NCBI GenBank assembly: GCA_947089145.1
Contig: CAMUJH010000034.1
Location: 1 to 43,314 of the forward strand
Direction: 5' to 3'
Length of the DNA: 43,314 bases
Source: an uncultured Hungatella sp.
GTDB taxonomy: Bacteria > Bacillota > Clostridia > Lachnospirales > Lachnospiraceae
Shown here: positions 31,864-40,297 of the stretch, piece by piece
Layout: the number at the start of each line of letters is the position of its first letter
How positions within the stretch are numbered: the stretch's first letter is position 1
Program-made: the position numbers and the translations under genes
Notes under the pieces: generated by a model
Seen by the model: only the letters and a program-made list of their open reading frames with translations
Databases searched by the model: none
What the model was told of the DNA's origin: nothing

Positions 31864-33105
31864 TCATAGGGTTTTGTTTTCCTGGGCAGCTGCATGAAAC
31901 ACCGCATATCCAACTGCAAACAGCACTGCCAGCATTCCGACTCCAATGCTTGGGTTCTGAGTCAGCTGAGTGATCGCCCCCACTAAAGCCGTGCCCAGAA
32001 AGGATGCTCCCTTCCCGCAGATATCAAAGATCCCAAAAAACTCCCCGGATTTTTCCGGCGGAATAATCCCCGCAAAGTACGATCTGGACAATGCCTGTAT
32101 CCCTCCCTGGAACATTCCCACGCAGACTGCCAAAAGCCAGAACTCCCACTGCTTATCAAGCTGTACGGCAAACAAGGCGATACAGAAATAAGCTGCGATG
32201 CACACTTTAATAAGCGAAGTGTTCTTATACCTTTTCGCTGCCCTGCCAAACAAAAGCGCACAGGGAAACGCTACAATCTGGGTCACCAGAAGTGCCAGCA
32301 AAAGCCCCTGGGTATCCAGTCCAATGGCGCTGCCGTAGGCTGTAGCCATCTCAATGATGGTGTAGACCCCATCAATGTAGAAGAAAAAGGCCAGCAAAAA
32401 CAAAATGATTCTCCGATCCCTTTTCACATCCTGCAATATTTTAAAAAGCCTGCCAAAGCTTTCCTTTACCACATGTTTCTGCCTTGTCACCCCGTGTTTC
32501 TGCTTATAGTGCCGCAGAAGCGGAAGCGTCACTGCAAACCACCATCCTGCGTTTAAGATAAAGGCGATTCCCATTGCCGCCTGCATGGTAATTCCCAATG
32601 TCTCATTTCCCAACACGAACACCAAGCTGACAATAAAGGGCACGCAGCTTCCGATGTATCCCCAGGCGTATCCCTGGGCTGATACCTGATCCATCCGTCC
32701 TGGCACCGTCACATCGGAAAGCATGGCGTCATAGAAAATCAGGCTGGCAGAATACCCCACCTTTGCAATGACATAAACGGCCAAAAAAAGCGTCCATGGC
32801 ATCGGCAGCGCCAAAGCTGCGCATCCTATGACGCCCACCATCATGCAGACGGTAAAAATCGGCTTCTTATATCCGTCTGTATCAGCCACGGTTCCCAGAA
32901 CCGGGCCCAGAAAAGCCACCAAAAGAGTGGACGCAGATGCCCCGTATCCCCAGTAGGCCAGCGCATCCACCTCCGATACGCCGCCGCTCCCTGCCAGATA
33001 ATTGAAGTAGATAGGCAGAATGGTAGAAACCAGCAGCATAAAAGCAGAGTTCCCCACATCATAAAGAATCCAGTATTTCTCCAGTTTTGTCATGTTCTCC
33101 TCCAT
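31864..33105 (-). CDS. MFS permease, Atg22/UMF1-like
   Basis: 413 aa. An ATG at 33093 with GGAGG 5 bases before it is an equally good start. About twelve hydrophobic helices. The N-terminus YDVGNSAFMLLVSTILPIYF is the Atg22-like signature, with FLGPVLGTVADTDGYKKP in the first cytoplasmic loop and GGIQALSRSYFAGIIPPEKSGEFFGIFDICGKGASFLG in the second half. Eukaryotic Atg22 exports amino acids from the vacuole, but the substrate of bacterial members is unknown. It is transcribed just before the ABC permease gene with a 50-base gap. Confidence 0.9.
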   Translation of the reverse strand: MEENMTKLEKYWILYDVGNSAFMLLVSTILPIYFNYLAGSGGVSEVDALAYWGYGASASTLLVAFLGPVLGTVADTDGYKKPIFTVCMMVGVIGCAALALPMPWTLFLAVYVIAKVGYSASLIFYDAMLSDVTVPGRMDQVSAQGYAWGYIGSCVPFIVSLVFVLGNETLGITMQAAMGIAFILNAGWWFAVTLPLLRHYKQKHGVTRQKHVVKESFGRLFKILQDVKRDRRIILFLLAFFFYIDGVYTIIEMATAYGSAIGLDTQGLLLALLVTQIVAFPCALLFGRAAKRYKNTSLIKVCIAAYFCIALFAVQLDKQWEFWLLAVCVGMFQGGIQALSRSYFAGIIPPEKSGEFFGIFDICGKGASFLGTALVGAITQLTQNPSIGVGMLAVLFAVGYAVFHAAAQENKTL

Positions 33106-33415
33106 ATCGCTTCAGCCTCCCTGCGGCATTTGCGTGCTCCCCAAGTATGGCCTGCGCCTTATTTTATGAGATAACTTTTATCAGGCATTTTCTGCAATAT
33201 CTATATTTTATGCAGAAGCATAAAATTCAACCGTATTAATCTCCCTTTAAGCTGGCTGTATTTCAATCCATTACAATTATATAGGAATATTCTGCAAAAA
33301 GGAACTCCCTATTTTAAATTCGTCCGTTCTGGCATCCTCCTGCCTTGCTATTTTTTCCAACTCATGCTAATATACATAGAAACAGCTGGCAATAGAAAGG
33401 GAAAGGCACAAAATC
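33106..33415. other. Divergent intergenic region between MFS and YihY genes
   Basis: About 310 AT-rich bases without a gene. It holds the plus-strand promoter listed separately and a small hairpin TTTATGC-ttct-GCATAAA near 33208-33225 that may be part of the MFS control region. No clear minus-strand promoter pair was identified. Confidence 0.5.
33345..33373 (+). promoter_or_regulatory. Promoter of the YihY-type gene
   Basis: TTGCTA (33345-33350), 17-base spacer, TAATAT (33368-33373), 43 bases before the ATG. AAAGGG/AAAGGCAC-type ribosome binding site follows. Confidence 0.6.
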
Positions 33416-34246
33416 ATGATTTCTCTTCTGGTACAAAGCAAACGAATTTTCGATAAATACAAAAAAGACGAGGTAACGGTCTATGCCGCCCAGGCCTCGT
33501 TCTTTATTGTCATATCCTTTTTTCCGTTTATTATGCTCCTTCTTACCCTGATCCAGTTTATCCCGGCTATTAACAAGTCGGATCTTTTAGAGCTTCTGGT
33601 ATCCGTCATGCCGGATATGCTGGACTCCCTGGTGGTGGGCATTGTAGATGAGCTTTACACAAAGTCTCCGGCCACCATTGTATCTTTAAGCGCCATTATG
33701 GCCATTTGGTCTGCATCAAGGGGGATGATGGGGATTGAAAGGGGCTTAAACCGAGTATATGAAAGCCCTCAGTCCGGCGGTTACATTATCCGGCGTCTGA
33801 TCTGCTCCGGCTACACCGTGCTTTTTGTCGTTGCCTGCATAGCCAGCCTTCTGCTGCTGGTTCTGGGAACAGCCCTCCAAAGGCTGATCCTCCAGGTGTT
33901 CCCCCTGATCTCAGGCTTTACCCGGTATGTTATCAGCCTCCGATCCTTTTTAGCCCTGGCAGTTTTGGTCATCGTATTTACAGGGCTTTACACAGTAGTT
34001 CCCGTCCGCCGCCACAGCTTAAAAAGCCAGCTTCCCGGAGCGCTTTTCTCTACCTTGGGATGGATCGTGTTTTCCGGCCTGTTTTCCATTTATTTCAGCA
34101 ACTTCAGCAATTATTCCTATATGTACGGCAGCCTGACAGCCGTAGTGGTACTGATGCTTTGGCTGTATATCTGCATCTGCATCCTTCTGATTGGGGCGGA
34201 GCTGAATTATCATCTGGAGCGGTACACATATGACGATCCTATCTGA
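33416..34246 (+). CDS. YihY/BrkB-family inner membrane protein
   Basis: 276 aa, six predicted membrane helices. Typical segments are VTVYAAQASFFIVISFFPFIMLLL at 20-43, IMAIWSASRGMMGIERGLNRVYE near 95-117, YTVVPVRRHSLKSQLPGALFSTLGWIVFSGLFSIY near 195-230 and a C-terminal YGSLTAVVVLMLWLYICICILLIGAELN. The family was once annotated as ribonuclease BN but is a membrane protein of uncertain transport or envelope function. It is a single-gene unit with its own promoter and terminator. Confidence 0.93.
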   Translation: MISLLVQSKRIFDKYKKDEVTVYAAQASFFIVISFFPFIMLLLTLIQFIPAINKSDLLELLVSVMPDMLDSLVVGIVDELYTKSPATIVSLSAIMAIWSASRGMMGIERGLNRVYESPQSGGYIIRRLICSGYTVLFVVACIASLLLLVLGTALQRLILQVFPLISGFTRYVISLRSFLALAVLVIVFTGLYTVVPVRRHSLKSQLPGALFSTLGWIVFSGLFSIYFSNFSNYSYMYGSLTAVVVLMLWLYICICILLIGAELNYHLERYTYDDPI

Positions 34247-34262
34247 TATTGGGCAAACCTCT

Positions 34263-34304
34263 AAAAGGGCTGCTGCACTTAAAATCATGCAGCAGCCTTT
34301 TTGA
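34263..34304. terminator. Bidirectional terminator, YihY gene and hexitol operon
   Basis: AAAAGGGCTGCTGCA and TGCAGCAGCCTTTTT form a 14-15 bp stem with T runs on both strands between convergent genes. Confidence 0.85.
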
Positions 34305-34348
34305 ATGCTCCCCTCAAACAGCAGTCAAAAATTTTTTGTTTACACTTC

Positions 34349-36211
34349 TTACGAAAGCTGATCCAGTACCCATCCTGCGTCATCTGTTGTCTTCAGCGTC
34401 TCTAAAAGCGCCGGATCTTCCAAAAGAGTACACAGCTTGCTTAAAAGATCCAGGTGTTCATCTCCGATTCCCGCAATGCCGAACACCAGCTGGGCCTTCT
34501 CCGCCCCGAAATCCACTCCTTCCGGATACTGGAAACACACGATCCCCGTCTTCTTCACAGTCCCCTTAGCCTGTGTCGTTCCATGGGGAATGGCCACGCC
34601 CATGCCGATGTAGGTGGATACCAGCTTCTCTCTCTCCTGCATGGCGTCAATATATGTGGCATCCACATAGCCCAGCTTCACCAGCATCTCGCCGGCGGCC
34701 TGAATTGCCTCTTCTTTAGTCACAGGCTTTTGCCCCAGATGAATGCCTTCCCGTATAATCACCTGTTTTTTAATAGGTACATCCGGAATCACAATATCCG
34801 TATTCTCCCCTGCAGGCGCTGCCGGTGCGTCACCGGTGCTTAACTGTACGTATAAGGCATCCAAAGCAGGATCTGCAAGGAAATTACCGATGGTAATAAG
34901 CTGGGCTCCAGGCGCAGACTTTCTCGCCCTGTCAGCCAGAGTCGTCTGCACGACGGCAATATCGCAGTCTGCAGGAATATTGTCCACGGAAGTATTGGTA
35001 ACTGTAATATCCGGACGTCCGGCCTTGATACGGTTGCGGAATTTGGTAGCTCCCATGGCGGAGGAACCCATTCCCGCATCGCAGGCAAAGACAATCTTCC
35101 TGATCTCTGTTGACTTCTCAATGGTGCCCGGCACTGCCGCCTGCCCCTTTGCCTGGGCCTTTCTGGCGGCCATCTCATTCTGCGCCTCCTCCAGGCTCTT
35201 GCTTCCGGCCATCCGCACAAATACCGATGCAACGGCAAAGGAAATTCCCGCCGAAAGGGCAATTCCGATTAACACCTTAAGCATATCCGGCCCCGGCGTC
35301 ATCATCATATAGGCAATCAGCGACCCCGGCGAAGCCGGCCCCACCAGCCCGCATCCGGTCATATTATACCAGAAGATAGCAGCAATGTTTCCGATAATAG
35401 GAGCCGCGATAATCAGAGGGTTCATAAGAATATACGGAAAATAAATCTCGTGGATGCCGCCCAGCAGGTGGATAATCACTGCTCCCGGAGCAGAATCCTT
35501 TGTGGCCTTGTCTTTGCAGAAGAACATATAAGCAAGCAGCACGCCAAGTCCCGGACCTGGGTTAGGCTCCAGCATATACATAATAGACTTCCCGGTCTCA
35601 GCCGCCTGCGCCGTAGCAATCGGGGTAAAAATCCCATGGTTAATGGCATTGTTTAAAAACAGCACCTTTGCAGGCTCAATAAACACCGCAGCCAGAGGCA
35701 GCAGTTCATTCTGCACCAATACATTTACCCCTGCCGACAAAATCTGCAAAATGCCGCTCATAGCCGGCCCGATAATCACATATCCCAGCATGGCAAGGAT
35801 CATTCCGATGATTCCTGCGGAAAAGTTGTTAATCAGCATCTCAAAGCCAGCCGGCATATGGCCGTCCATAGCCTTGTCAAATTTGCTGATGCAGTATCCC
35901 GCCAAAGGCCCCATAACCATGGCTGCCATCAGCATGGTAATTTCCGTGTTGCTCATGATGGCGCCTATAACCGCAATAGCGCCTACTACCCGGCCTCTGT
36001 CTCCGCCTATCATCCTGCCGCCTGTCGATGCAATCAGAATCGGGATCAGATAGGTAAGCATGGGGCCTACCATGCTGTTAAATCCCTTATTCGGTATCCA
36101 TCCCGTATCAATAAACAATGCGGCGAGAAAACCAAAGGCAATCAGCGCACCAATATTGGGCATAACCATTGCCGACAAAAATTTTCCGAATTTTTGTACA
36201 CTATTTTTCAA
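34349..36211 (-). CDS. mtlA: Mannitol-type PTS EIICBA
   Basis: 620 aa starting at a TTG (36211) that has GGAGG 6 bases upstream, giving MKNSVQKFGKFLSAMVMPNIG, the usual MtlA N-terminus. Residues 1-340 are EIIC with GGIHEIYFPY, the hexitol-PTS signature. EIIB follows with the phospho-Cys in FACDAGMGSSAMG near 377. EIIA at the C-terminus has the phospho-His in GMGVAIPHGT near 541. It takes up and phosphorylates a hexitol, most likely mannitol. It is the last gene of the operon fruK-sorE-like-deoR-mtlA. No mannitol-1-phosphate dehydrogenase gene is nearby. Confidence 0.92.
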   Translation of the reverse strand: MKNSVQKFGKFLSAMVMPNIGALIAFGFLAALFIDTGWIPNKGFNSMVGPMLTYLIPILIASTGGRMIGGDRGRVVGAIAVIGAIMSNTEITMLMAAMVMGPLAGYCISKFDKAMDGHMPAGFEMLINNFSAGIIGMILAMLGYVIIGPAMSGILQILSAGVNVLVQNELLPLAAVFIEPAKVLFLNNAINHGIFTPIATAQAAETGKSIMYMLEPNPGPGLGVLLAYMFFCKDKATKDSAPGAVIIHLLGGIHEIYFPYILMNPLIIAAPIIGNIAAIFWYNMTGCGLVGPASPGSLIAYMMMTPGPDMLKVLIGIALSAGISFAVASVFVRMAGSKSLEEAQNEMAARKAQAKGQAAVPGTIEKSTEIRKIVFACDAGMGSSAMGATKFRNRIKAGRPDITVTNTSVDNIPADCDIAVVQTTLADRARKSAPGAQLITIGNFLADPALDALYVQLSTGDAPAAPAGENTDIVIPDVPIKKQVIIREGIHLGQKPVTKEEAIQAAGEMLVKLGYVDATYIDAMQEREKLVSTYIGMGVAIPHGTTQAKGTVKKTGIVCFQYPEGVDFGAEKAQLVFGIAGIGDEHLDLLSKLCTLLEDPALLETLKTTDDAGWVLDQLS

Positions 36212-36280
36212 AATAACCCTCCTCACATTGGCAGAGCAATGGAGAACTGACCCGTTTTATGAGGTTTATTATCTGAAGCT

Positions 36281-37042
36281 TTACATAACTGTCACCTGGA
36301 ACCTGCGGCACTCCTCCACAAACTCCTCCGGCAGGTTTCCGTCAGAAACCACCACGTCCACTTTCTCCAGGCCGCAGATGCAAAACGTGCTCTTCATTCC
36401 GATTTTGGAAGAATCCATAAGCACAATGGTCTGCTCCGACTGTTCTATGGCAGTCATTTTCAAAATTGCTTCCTCATTACTTCCGCAGGTAAATCCTGCA
36501 GAGGAACTGTATCCCGTCACCCCAAGAAATGTCTGGCTGAAATTCACCCGCTCCAATTCTTTCACGGCCAATATGCCGTACACGCTCTGACTGTACCGGT
36601 TCAGCCTTCCTCCTGGCAGCATTACCGTAGGGCTTGAAAGATTGGCAAGCTCCGTTGCGCAGCTTAATCCTGTGGTATAGATCAGATTAGACTGGTCAGG
36701 AAACTGGCGGGCCATCAAAGTAGCCGTGCTTCCGGAATCTAAAAAAACTGTGGTATCCCTGCGGATCAGGGACAAGGCCTTCTCCGCCACTTTCTGCTTT
36801 GCCGGTATGTTGCGGACAGAACGGTTGCTTAAATAGTCGTCTGTCCCGATGACCACCTGGACGGACTTAGCCCCTCCATGGATGCGCACAATCTTCTTTG
36901 CCTCATCCAAAAGCTTTAGATCCGTCCGCAGGGTCATCTCCGACACGTTGGGAAATGCCTTTTTCAGCTGGGAAAACGTAACGGTTCCGTTTTCATTGAT
37001 CAGTTCAACAATGGTATTTCTGCGTGTTTCCATAGAATCCAA
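36281..37042 (-). CDS. DeoR-family transcriptional regulator
   Basis: 253 aa. GGGAGG lies 6 bases before a TTG start (37042). The in-frame ATG three codons later is too far from the site. The N-terminal helix-turn-helix reads RRNTIVELINENGTVTFSQLKKAFPNVSEMTLRTDLKLLDEAKKIVRIHGGAK at 7-58. The C-terminal sugar-phosphate sensor domain has VFLDSGSTATLMARQFP, VMLPGGRLN and LMDSSKIG. It probably responds to a sugar phosphate made by this operon and binds the repeated sites near the fruK promoter. Confidence 0.93.
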   Translation of the reverse strand: MDSMETRRNTIVELINENGTVTFSQLKKAFPNVSEMTLRTDLKLLDEAKKIVRIHGGAKSVQVVIGTDDYLSNRSVRNIPAKQKVAEKALSLIRRDTTVFLDSGSTATLMARQFPDQSNLIYTTGLSCATELANLSSPTVMLPGGRLNRYSQSVYGILAVKELERVNFSQTFLGVTGYSSSAGFTCGSNEEAILKMTAIEQSEQTIVLMDSSKIGMKSTFCICGLEKVDVVVSDGNLPEEFVEECRRFQVTVM

Positions 37043-37093
37043 AATTTACCTCCCGTCTGTGTCAAAACCTGCAGACGGGATTCTGACACGGTA

Positions 37094-38362
37094 TTATTTT
37101 TCTATAAAATTAGCCAGCAGGTACTCCTCGGCTTCAGGGCACCAGAGTCCCTGATGGGCGTCCACGATGTCTGCCAGTGCCGTCAGACGGCCGTCGCCGT
37201 TTTCTTCGCCCTTAGCCCTTAAGTCGGTCAGCGCTGTCAGAGGCATGGAGAGCCAGGTATAGATCAGCTTCTTTCCTCCTGGAATCTTCGGCAGATTTAA
37301 GGTGGTATCTGCCACTGCATCTAATCCGCCGATGTGAGTCACCATGACTGCCGGGTTAATGCGCTTTGCCGCTGTCAGCTCCAGGGATTCGATCATGTCT
37401 GCAGTGTTGCCTCCTGTGGTTCCCATAACATGAGTGGAGTTGTAGTGTACATCGTAAAAGTTAATGGTTGCGCTGAACTTATTGTCCGTGGGGCCTGCAA
37501 AAAAGTTAAGGCATCCGTCCCGCCCCAAAATGTCGCTGGACTGCTTGATCACTGCCGCCACGGGGGCATAGCAGAGAACGTCATCATACCCGGTGCCGCC
37601 GGAAATCTTCATGAGCTCCGCCACTGGATCTTCATATTTCCCGGTGTTTACGAAATGAACCTGGATTCCCTCTTTTGCGTACTCTGCAGGCGGAAACAGC
37701 TGGGCTGCCCGATCAAGGCGATCCTGATCCAGATCCGTGACCACTACCAGCGACGGACGGACATCCCGGTGAAGGGCATAGGTGAGGGCTCCCAGTCCCA
37801 TAGGGCCGGCTCCTGCCATAATAGCCAGTTTGCCGTTCTCCCGGATGCCCATCTGATGGGTGTAAACTCCCATCTGCGTATGGTATGCGGCATTAAACGC
37901 TCCGATGCTGCAGGACATGGGTTCTGCCAGAGAGGCCTCATAGTAGGCTCTTCCTTTATACTCCAGAAGGCATCCCAGTTCCATAACCTCTGCCGGAATA
38001 ATGCAGTAAGTGGCATCTCCGCCGAAAAATTCGTAGGAATATCCGGGACTCCACATAGTTCCTTTATAATTCAGTGCAGGCTGCAGCGTAAACTTCATGC
38101 CTGGCTTAAAGGTATCCTGATGGTTCTTTCCCACCTTCACAATGTCTCCTGCAAACTCATGGCCCATAATGGCCGGATGCTCTGCCACATCATCATGAAC
38201 ACGTTTATGCTTCTCTCCCAGAATGGCACACTTGTAAGTGGACATGCAGATACTGTCAGAAACCACCTTTACTAAAATCTCGTCGTCCGTAATCTCCGGA
38301 AGTTCAAATTCCTCCAGTCTTAAATCATTTGCCCCGTGCAGTCTAACGCCTTTTGCTTTCAT
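37094..38362 (-). CDS. Zinc-dependent alcohol dehydrogenase, SorE-like (sugar-phosphate reductase)
   Basis: 422 aa, medium-chain dehydrogenase. GroES-like domain with HPAIMGHEFAGDIVKVG near 60. Rossmann domain with AGAGPMGLGALTYAL near 190. It has a long C-terminal half characteristic of L-sorbose-1-phosphate reductase-like proteins. The usual catalytic Cys region reads SICMSTYKCAILGEKHK. SorE interconverts L-sorbose 1-phosphate and glucitol 6-phosphate, oxidising the carbon next to the phosphorylated one. In this operon it probably oxidises the hexitol phosphate made by the PTS. AAAGGAG precedes the ATG. Confidence 0.85.
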   Translation of the reverse strand: MKAKGVRLHGANDLRLEEFELPEITDDEILVKVVSDSICMSTYKCAILGEKHKRVHDDVAEHPAIMGHEFAGDIVKVGKNHQDTFKPGMKFTLQPALNYKGTMWSPGYSYEFFGGDATYCIIPAEVMELGCLLEYKGRAYYEASLAEPMSCSIGAFNAAYHTQMGVYTHQMGIRENGKLAIMAGAGPMGLGALTYALHRDVRPSLVVVTDLDQDRLDRAAQLFPPAEYAKEGIQVHFVNTGKYEDPVAELMKISGGTGYDDVLCYAPVAAVIKQSSDILGRDGCLNFFAGPTDNKFSATINFYDVHYNSTHVMGTTGGNTADMIESLELTAAKRINPAVMVTHIGGLDAVADTTLNLPKIPGGKKLIYTWLSMPLTALTDLRAKGEENGDGRLTALADIVDAHQGLWCPEAEEYLLANFIEK

Positions 38363-38412
38363 TTTAAAACTCCTTTCTTATGATAACTTATAATTGATTG
38401 TTTTTGCAACAA

Positions 38413-39345
38413 TTACTTCTCTTGAAATACCACTTTGGGAATCAGGTCTTTTATTACCTGGTATTCTGCCGCCTGAGTTCCGCTGCACATTACATTCGCC
38501 GCTCCCGTAGCTGTGGACAGCCGGACCGTCTCCTCCAGACTCATGCCTGACTCCTCTGCAAATGCCAAAGCCGCAACCACGCTGTCTCCCGCTCCCACAG
38601 TGCTGCCGACAGGCACCTTCAGTCCCTCCGCATAGATGGTAGCGTCTTTTGTCACATACAGCGCTCCGGCGGCGCCCATGGATACCACCACTTTCTCCAC
38701 TTTGTTTTCCTCCATCAGCTTCCGGGCCGCCTTTTCCAGCTCCTGGGGAGTCTCAAGGGTTGTGTCAAACAGCCGGGAAAGTTCGTGGTGATTGGGCTTG
38801 ATCAGATACGGCGACTCCTTAAGGCCTTCCATTAACAGTTCCCCGTCTGCGTCCAGGATGGTCTTGGCTCCTGCCTCCCTGCAGCATTTTACCCATGTTC
38901 CGTATGTATTTTTTGGTGCCCCCTTAGGCAGGCTTCCTGACAAAACCACAATGTCATCCTTTTTAATTTTTTCCAGAAGCTCCTTTAAAAGGGCGTCCAA
39001 AAGCTCTTCTGTAACCGTAAGCCCCGGCTCATTGATGTCTGTATTCGTGTGTTTTGTTTTGTCAACAACTTTCAGGTTCGTGCGAGTCTCCCCGTCTGCA
39101 AAGAGGAAGAAAGTCTCCAGCCCCATATCCTTCAGCGCAGACATAATGGCCTGCCCTGTTGTGCCGCCGAGAATTCCTGATGCTATACTCTTTCCTCCCA
39201 GCTTTCCAATCACCTTGGAAACATTGATCCCCTTTCCTCCTGGATCTGTCCTCATGGCAGTGATGCGGTTCACACTGTCAATGGCAAATGACGGAATCTC
39301 TACCGTCTTATCCAGAGCCGGATTAAGCGTTACTGTGTAAATCAT
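38413..39345 (-). CDS. fruK: 1-Phosphofructokinase family hexose kinase
   Basis: 310 aa from the ATG at 39345. The frame extends 10 codons further from a TTG, without a better site. PfkB-fold kinase of the FruK/LacC type: MIYTVTLNPALDKTVEIPSF, RTDPGGKGINVSKVIGKLGG, VVLSGSLPKGAPKNTYG, LIKPNHHELSRLF and the catalytic PVGSTVGAGDSVVAAL near 240-255. The most likely reaction is fructose 1-phosphate to fructose 1,6-bisphosphate, while tagatose 6-phosphate is the alternative. It is the first gene of the hexitol operon, directly after the promoter with operator-like sites. Confidence 0.92.
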   Translation of the reverse strand: MIYTVTLNPALDKTVEIPSFAIDSVNRITAMRTDPGGKGINVSKVIGKLGGKSIASGILGGTTGQAIMSALKDMGLETFFLFADGETRTNLKVVDKTKHTNTDINEPGLTVTEELLDALLKELLEKIKKDDIVVLSGSLPKGAPKNTYGTWVKCCREAGAKTILDADGELLMEGLKESPYLIKPNHHELSRLFDTTLETPQELEKAARKLMEENKVEKVVVSMGAAGALYVTKDATIYAEGLKVPVGSTVGAGDSVVAALAFAEESGMSLEETVRLSTATGAANVMCSGTQAAEYQVIKDLIPKVVFQEK

Positions 39346-39364
39346 AACTCCCTCACTTTCTTTT

Positions 39365-39472
39365 TGTTGAATCAACAGTTTTTATTTTTGTTTCAACATC
39401 TATGATGCTATAATAGCAGGTAATTTTCCGTTTGTCAACTGTTATTTCAAAAGTTTTGTTGTTATTTCAAAA
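39365..39472 (-). promoter_or_regulatory. Promoter and operator-like repeats of the fruK-mtlA operon
   Basis: Promoter on the minus strand: perfect TTGACA (39433-39438), 17 bases, TATTAT (39410-39415). Related sites flank it. The palindrome TGTTGAATCAACA (39365-39377) and TTGTTTCAACA (39388-39398) lie downstream of the start. Two identical TGTTATTTCAAAA copies (39440-39452 and 39460-39472), 20 bases apart, lie upstream. Their spacing of about two helical turns suits cooperative binding by the DeoR regulator of the operon. Confidence 0.65.
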
Positions 39473-39503
39473 ATAAAGAGTGCGCATCCCCCAGAGGGTT
39501 TTT

Positions 39504-39562
39504 CTTTATAGGGCGCAACCTGCCTATAAAGCAAAAAAAGGACCCGGCAAACCGAGTCCTTC
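39504..39562 (-). terminator. Terminator of the galT-HAD unit
   Basis: Minus strand AAGGACTCGG-TTTG-CCGGGTCC followed by seven T (39533-39562), then a second stem CTTTATAGG/CCTATAAAG (39504-39531) followed by AAAAA. The first is a strong intrinsic terminator. Confidence 0.8.
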
Positions 39563-39602
39563 CATACTGTCTTCATGCTTTAACAGAGAATCTATTCTAT
39601 TG

Positions 39603-40280
39603 CTATATCCCGCTGCCGCAGCAGCTATTTCCCTCTTTTTCAAACATCTCTAAAACCACAGCCAGCGAGGCTGCGATCCTAACGGCCTTTCTGGCAAACT
39701 GCTCCTCCGGATATTTCATATCCGGCACGCAGATCACCGGAATCCCGGCAGCATAAGCGGCGCTTATCCCTGCCTCCGAGTCTTCCAATACAAGAGCCTC
39801 CTGCGGCTTTACCCCCGCCTTTTCGCAGGCCTTCAAAAAGACTTCCGGGTCAGGCTTCCCGTTTTTCACCTCGTCGCCGCAGACAGAGCCGTCAAAATAT
39901 TCTGTCAGCCCTGCCATATGAAGAATCCTGTCCACCCTGCTGCGTCCGCTGGAGGTAGCTACCACCGTCTTATAATTGTTAGCCTTCAAATATTGCAGCA
40001 GTTCCCTTAGCCCCTCCTTCACCGGGACCCCATCCCGCACAAACACATCATCCATATAGTTATGTACCTTTTTCAGCACCTCTTCCATGGGAAATGATTT
40101 TCCGTATTTACCCCAAAACATCTGGAATACCTCCGGCAGGGTATGGCCCAAAACTTCTTTGTAGAATTCCTCCTCCATAACAAGCCCCATTTTCCCGCAT
40201 TCAGCCTTGTATCCTTCAAAGGTAACCCTTTCGCTGTCAATCATCAAACCATCCATATCAAAGATTACTGCTTTTATCAT
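39603..40280 (-). CDS. HAD-superfamily hydrolase, beta-phosphoglucomutase-like
   Basis: 225 aa, HAD subfamily IA. Motif I FDMDGLMIDSE at 7-17 with nucleophile Asp8 and acid-base Asp10. Motif II VVATSSGRSRV near 106. Motif III KPDPEVFLKACEKAG near 143. Motif IV VLEDSEAGISAAYAAG near 165. It may be a sugar phosphatase or phosphomutase in the cytoplasm. It lies 17 bases after galT, so it is probably co-expressed with it and acts on hexose phosphates. It ends with a Cys-containing NSCCGSGI tail. Confidence 0.9.
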   Translation of the reverse strand: MIKAVIFDMDGLMIDSERVTFEGYKAECGKMGLVMEEEFYKEVLGHTLPEVFQMFWGKYGKSFPMEEVLKKVHNYMDDVFVRDGVPVKEGLRELLQYLKANNYKTVVATSSGRSRVDRILHMAGLTEYFDGSVCGDEVKNGKPDPEVFLKACEKAGVKPQEALVLEDSEAGISAAYAAGIPVICVPDMKYPEEQFARKAVRIAASLAVVLEMFEKEGNSCCGSGI

Positions 40281-40297
40281 ACTGTAGTTCCCTTCCC

